Assembly: GCA_003641695.1 (NCBI GenBank)
Contig: QNBL01000112.1
Coordinates: 1-8,235, forward strand
DNA from: Spirochaetota bacterium
Lineage (GTDB): Bacteria; Spirochaetota; Spirochaetia; B11-G9
Length of the DNA stretch: 8,235 nucleotides
Reading direction: 5' to 3'
In this document: piece by piece, positions 4,737 through 8,235 of the stretch
Layout: every line of letters starts with the position of its first letter
Numbering within the stretch: position 1 is the first letter of the stretch
The notes under the pieces: generated by a model
Databases searched by the model: none
What the model saw: the letters and a program-made list of their open reading frames with translations, nothing else
Told to the model about the DNA's origin: nothing
Position numbers and translations under genes: made by a program

Positions 4737-6749
4737 ATGAAAAAGATTATCCTTGCGCTTATACTTTCGACAATTTACATTCTTCCGGCTTTTTCCTTCT
4801 CCGATGAATCGAGAGCAGACCTTCGGAGGGCTGCGGACTGGTGGGAAGCGAGAGAAGATAAACTAAACGTGCGCCTCGGTGAACTTGAAAGAAAGAACCC
4901 CGATCCAAGCGATCCCAATGACAAAACCTGGCAGGAGTACCTGAAAGTTCTTGACGAGATAAAGACAGCCGAGGCAAAGCAGAAGCTGTACCGTGAAACA
5001 GCCCGGTTTGATTACACCCGGTCAATAATAAAGGATACGGTCAAGGTCTACAGACCTGCCGCGGATTTTATGGAATTCACCGTAGGCAGGGGAGTGGAGC
5101 TGGTAAAAGCGTTAATATCCCAGAGCTGGCAGGATCTGGTAAAACTCTCCGTAGATTCGGTTTTGAGAACCAGAATACGGATGAAAATAAGAAGTATCCT
5201 CGGATGTGACAAGAACGTACCGGAACTTGAAAACTGGCTGGTTGTAATGGGATTCGGAGAGGACCCCTGGGATACCACAGTGGATCAGGCGGTTCTCAGC
5301 TGGGCCAGGGGGGAGGCGGAAGGGAAAGCGATGCTTCTTTCACTCCAGCTGGAAAAAGGAAGGCAGATATACAAAGACTTTCTAAAGAAACCCAACCTCA
5401 GCACACAGTGGGAGGCTATCGGAAAAACTCCCGCCCAATGGCTTGAATCACAGACAGCAAAACCTGCTTCCCAGGTTATGGACGTTCTGGGACTGGGAAG
5501 CTTTATATCCGACCTCGGGGGAAGATTATGGATCAGTATGGAGATGAACGATTCTATTGACGATACCCTGGAGAACCTTAAGGCCTTGAGAAAAAAATAC
5601 AAAGAAAAGGATGTTGACCTAAACTGCGAAGACCTTTTTCTCGTATGGTCAAAACAGAAAACAATAAACATTGAAGATCCCGAGGAAAAGGCAAGACTCG
5701 AGAAACTGAAAACAGGGCTTGAATTCTTTAAAAAGAAAATCCCCGGATGGTACCAGAATAATACAGTGCCGGATCATTTCGAAGAGATAGTAAGAATGAT
5801 CCCTGTTGCCGAGGAACTTGGAGAATTCGACACTGCGGAAAACCTGAGGGATATCCTTATCGAGTTCGAATATAAAAAAATGACCCCCGAGGAGATAGCA
5901 GCATCGGAGAAACAGTCCCTGATAGAGGAAAGCCGCGGCTATCTCATATCAAACCTGAAAGTCCTGAGAAACTTCCTGACGCATAAAAACTACGAAGATG
6001 CCGACTCCCAGTGGGATATAACAAAGAGCAGATGGGAAGATCTTATCAATCTGGGATACAACACCGATACGGATGCCGAAATCCAGGGTCTTTGGAAGGA
6101 GATCGAGCCAATGCTGAAAAATATGAACGGCACGGTATCCGGATCAGAGGAAAACGGAGGGGCATCCTCCGGATCTCTGGGACTTCCGGTTCTGAATGAG
6201 GTAAATTACAAAGATAAGTTTCTCGCCATTGCCCAAAAATACTATGATGCGGCAAACAGCAAAAATTACAAATTGGCAAAAATGTATTACACTGTTTTCC
6301 ATTCCTACGGCAGGTATCTTTATGAAGAAAAGAATATAGCGATAAGGTCGGATGAGAAGTGGATAAAGGACATTCAGGGCAGATACTTTAATTTTAAGTA
6401 CGAAATTACAAGCAGGATAGACGATGCCAATTCTTACTCCGGTAATCCTAACTACAGTAAATTCAAAGAAGAATTCCTTAATTATCTCACTTCTTACGAA
6501 AACAGGCTGCGGTCATTAGGAGAGGATGCAATTGATGAAGACCGTAAAGAACTGGATAAACTGAGCATAAGGTGGGGAATGATGGGTATTGATGCCATGG
6601 AGGATCTATATAAGAATCCGGAGCTGAATGCAGGATTTGAAAAGATCTATGACCTTGAAGAAGAGATAAGGAGAGGCGATATCCCGCTGAACGGCAATTC
6701 ATCCACGATAAATAATTTTGGACCGGTAACAAACAACTCTTCGTTCTGA
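4737..6749 (+). CDS. Large secreted helical protein of unknown function
   Basis: I do not recognise this 670-residue protein. It starts with a typical signal peptide (MKKIILALILSTIYILPAFS, cleavage near 20-22), with no lipobox cysteine. The mature part is strongly helical and charged, with coiled-coil-like stretches near 25-95 and 270-335. Two TPR-like helix pairs, at about 400-440 and 493-530 (KYYDAANSKNYKLAKMYY), flank a Gly/Ser-rich linker (465-483), so the protein is probably two helical modules. Only two cysteines (C157, C297) were seen, which could form a disulfide outside the cytoplasm. The tail (about 651-670) is Asn/Ser-rich and ends in Phe. It follows the lectin-like gene without a gap, which suggests a shared envelope role, but no enzymatic motif is visible. 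Confidence 0.88.
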   Translation: MKKIILALILSTIYILPAFSFSDESRADLRRAADWWEAREDKLNVRLGELERKNPDPSDPNDKTWQEYLKVLDEIKTAEAKQKLYRETARFDYTRSIIKDTVKVYRPAADFMEFTVGRGVELVKALISQSWQDLVKLSVDSVLRTRIRMKIRSILGCDKNVPELENWLVVMGFGEDPWDTTVDQAVLSWARGEAEGKAMLLSLQLEKGRQIYKDFLKKPNLSTQWEAIGKTPAQWLESQTAKPASQVMDVLGLGSFISDLGGRLWISMEMNDSIDDTLENLKALRKKYKEKDVDLNCEDLFLVWSKQKTINIEDPEEKARLEKLKTGLEFFKKKIPGWYQNNTVPDHFEEIVRMIPVAEELGEFDTAENLRDILIEFEYKKMTPEEIAASEKQSLIEESRGYLISNLKVLRNFLTHKNYEDADSQWDITKSRWEDLINLGYNTDTDAEIQGLWKEIEPMLKNMNGTVSGSEENGGASSGSLGLPVLNEVNYKDKFLAIAQKYYDAANSKNYKLAKMYYTVFHSYGRYLYEEKNIAIRSDEKWIKDIQGRYFNFKYEITSRIDDANSYSGNPNYSKFKEEFLNYLTSYENRLRSLGEDAIDEDRKELDKLSIRWGMMGIDAMEDLYKNPELNAGFEKIYDLEEEIRRGDIPLNGNSSTINNFGPVTNNSSF

Positions 6750-6754
6750 TACTG

Positions 6755-6778
6755 CAGGCGGAGCCCCGGCTCCGCCTG
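6755..6778 (+). terminator. Strong terminator-like hairpin after the 3858-6749 operon
   Basis: A perfect 10-base GC-rich stem (6755-6764 pairs with 6769-6778) has a CCCG loop, starts five bases after the stop at 6749, and is followed by TTTGCCTTA. The T tract is short, but the position and stem strength make a terminator likely. The last bases merge into the -35 element of polB. Confidence 0.75.
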
Positions 6779-6779
6779 T

Positions 6780-6808
6780 TTGCCTTATACAATGCACTCA
6801 TGTATACT
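6780..6808 (+). promoter_or_regulatory. Promoter of polB, nearly leaderless
   Basis: TTGCCT (6780-6785), exactly 17 bases, then TATACT (6803-6808) is a good sigma-70 type match (four of six and five of six). A transcript would begin near 6815, about three bases before the ATG at 6818, so the message would be leaderless or nearly so. In agreement, no convincing Shine-Dalgarno sequence is present (only a weak AGCAGG adjoining the start). Confidence 0.5.
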
Positions 6809-6812
6809 TGAG
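6797..6812. promoter_or_regulatory. 16-base palindrome over the polB -10 element, candidate operator
   Basis: CTCATGTA (6797-6804) and TACTTGAG (6805-6812) are reverse complements at 7 of 8 positions. The site covers the -10 hexamer and lies just before the start codon. Its length and place suit a repressor site. SOS control of DNA polymerase II by LexA is known in E. coli, but this sequence is not the E. coli LexA box, so the regulator is unknown. Confidence 0.4.
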
Positions 6813-6817
6813 CAGGT

Positions 6818-8235
6818 ATGAAGAGTGTCAAAGGCTTTATCCTCTCGAGCAGCTCAACAGACAAAAACGGGAGAGCGGAGGTCCATTACTACGGACGAAG
6901 TGAGGACGGTCCCTTCAAGATAGTGATAACCAATCCGAAACCGCTCTTTTTTGTTGAGCAGGACGCCCGGATCCCGGACCTGCCGGGAATGTTCGTCAGG
7001 GAACTGGACCTGAAGTCCTTTAACCGGAAACCTGTAAAGGGGCTGTATTTCGATTCCTTTGACCGTTACTATAACGCAAGAAGAGAACTCCATGCGCAGG
7101 GTATCACAACCTTCGAATCGGATGTCCGGCCCGCGGACCGTTACCTTATGGAACGGTTTATCCATACGGGAGTTGAAATTACAGGAGAGCCGGAACCGGA
7201 TTTAGCAGGCCGGGAAAAGCTTGGAGTCTGGATAAATCCGAAGCTCGCACCGGCCGATTATAATCCTGCCCTTAAATGGCTTTCCATGGATATTGAGACG
7301 GGGCAGAACGGGGAGCTTTACTCCATTGCCCTCCATGGTACATACGGTGATGAGACGGAACTGAAAAAGGTATTTATAGTTGATGAGGAAAACACTCCGG
7401 GAAGCTACCCGGACAACTCTCTTATTATTCCCTGTAAAAGTGAAAGGCAAGTAATTACAGAGTTTATCAAGGAAACAAAAAGATACGATCCCGACATCCT
7501 TATAGGATGGCATGTTATCGGATTTGATCTTGATTTCCTGGCAAAAAAAAGCTCCAACCTCGGGATTCCCCTCAGCATCGGAAGAAGCTCCAGACCCCTC
7601 AAGCTGGCGGAACGGAGAAGGGGAATATACGACGCAGACGTTGACGGCAGACTGGTTATAGACGGTCCCCAGACCTTAAGAACCGCATTCTTTAAGTTTG
7701 AAGACTACACACTGGAAACAGTAGCTCAGGAAATACTGGGAAGAGGGAAAGACATACGACCGGAAGAGGACAAGATAGCCGAGATAAACCGCCGCTTTAA
7801 GGAGGACAAGGCAGCCCTGGCGAGATACAATCTGGAAGATGCTGTTCTGGTAACGGAAATCTTCAAGGCTACAGGTATTATCGGTCAGCTTAAAACGAGA
7901 AGTCTTATAACAGGACTTCCCATGAACAGAGTGGGCATGTCCGTTGCAGCGTTTGACTTTTTTATGCTCCCGGCAATTCACAGAAAGGGGTATGTCGCAC
8001 CGGATGTTAAGGATATAGTTCCGGGAGGCCATGCTGCAGGGGGACTTGTCTTTACCTCAGCTCCCAAGCTTTATCCTCACGTGGTTGTTCTGGACTTTAA
8101 AAGTCTCTATCCGACAATCATGCGGACATTCTTTATAGATCCTCTTTCCAGACTGGATTCAGACATAGATCCTGTCACAACACCGGTTGGAATAAAATTC
8201 TCCCGGAGCAGGCATATCCTGCCCTCCTATCTTAA
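6818..8235 (+). CDS. polB: DNA polymerase II, family B (N-terminal 472 residues, runs off the window)
   Basis: This is the front 60 percent of a repair and translesion DNA polymerase with 3'-5' proofreading activity. The order of motifs is that of bacterial Pol II (E. coli 783 residues). Exo I is LSMDIETG with D158 and E160, and Exo II is IGWHVIGFDLDFL with D237. Exo III is YNLEDA (Y337, D341), followed by a PGG loop before the polymerase domain. Motif A is LDFKSLYPTIMRTFFIDP, with catalytic D426. Exo II has His at 232 where Asn is usual. The start is the first ATG after an in-frame stop (6809-6811). Its own promoter precedes it, so it is a separate unit from the envelope genes. Motifs B and C lie beyond the right edge. 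Confidence 0.95.
   Translation, partial: MKSVKGFILSSSSTDKNGRAEVHYYGRSEDGPFKIVITNPKPLFFVEQDARIPDLPGMFVRELDLKSFNRKPVKGLYFDSFDRYYNARRELHAQGITTFESDVRPADRYLMERFIHTGVEITGEPEPDLAGREKLGVWINPKLAPADYNPALKWLSMDIETGQNGELYSIALHGTYGDETELKKVFIVDEENTPGSYPDNSLIIPCKSERQVITEFIKETKRYDPDILIGWHVIGFDLDFLAKKSSNLGIPLSIGRSSRPLKLAERRRGIYDADVDGRLVIDGPQTLRTAFFKFEDYTLETVAQEILGRGKDIRPEEDKIAEINRRFKEDKAALARYNLEDAVLVTEIFKATGIIGQLKTRSLITGLPMNRVGMSVAAFDFFMLPAIHRKGYVAPDVKDIVPGGHAAGGLVFTSAPKLYPHVVVLDFKSLYPTIMRTFFIDPLSRLDSDIDPVTTPVGIKFSRSRHILPSYL

Noticed and set aside
5285..5671. 128-codon minus-strand open frame inside the 670-residue gene
   Set aside because: It is antisense to a long gene with a signal peptide and coupled start, and its Ser/Arg/Phe-rich product is typical of a shadow frame.
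6797..6812. Calling the polB palindrome a true LexA box
   Set aside because: It does not match the E. coli CTGT-N8-ACAG or the Gram-positive GAAC/GTTC type boxes, so only an unspecified operator is proposed.
7676..8032. 118-codon minus-strand open frame inside polB
   Set aside because: It lies opposite the Exo III region of DNA polymerase II and shows no independent support.

Overview
The window looks like an ordinary chromosomal segment of a free-living bacterium. Coding density is high, ribosome binding sites are of the GGAGG type and one gene uses TTG as its start. An M29 aminopeptidase, a two-subunit class I fumarase, a NapH-type membrane ferredoxin and a family B DNA polymerase II in one neighbourhood would fit an anaerobic or facultative spirochaete (Spirochaetaceae-like). 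That placement is an inference; a deltaproteobacterium or another anaerobe is not excluded. No mobile element, CRISPR array, tRNA or rRNA was seen.

Layout. (1) 1-123 is the C-terminus of an M29-type aminopeptidase on the + strand. (2) 144-1566, minus strand, holds the beta and alpha subunits of an oxygen-sensitive class I fumarase (or L-tartrate dehydratase), separated by one base. (3) 1573-2300, plus strand, is a membrane ferredoxin with NapH-like motifs. It stops early at 2187, and its second 4Fe-4S motif continues in another frame to 2300, so it is a frameshifted gene or a sequence error. Its 5' end lies 6 bases from the divergent fumarase start and may be truncated. (4) 2297-3013 overlaps it by ATGA and encodes a membrane-anchored protein with a duplicated small helical domain. 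(5) 3058-3729, minus strand, is an unknown protein with a membrane segment at each end and a large external domain. A hairpin separates it from gene 4.

(6) A 128-base divergent intergenic region carries an imperfect palindrome. It leads into two abutting + strand genes at 3858-6749: a membrane-anchored protein with a lectin-like beta-sandwich plus an Ig-like domain, then a secreted 670-residue helical protein. I do not recognise either by name. They look like a two-gene envelope module. (7) A strong hairpin at 6755-6778 ends this operon. A well-formed promoter overlapped by a 16-base palindrome then drives DNA polymerase II (polB), which runs off the right edge with all three exonuclease motifs and polymerase motif A visible.

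The parts most worth a second look are the broken ferredoxin and its helical-repeat partner, the 3858-6749 envelope pair, and the nearly leaderless, palindrome-covered promoter of polB. I found no clear evidence of a wholly new defence or mobile system.
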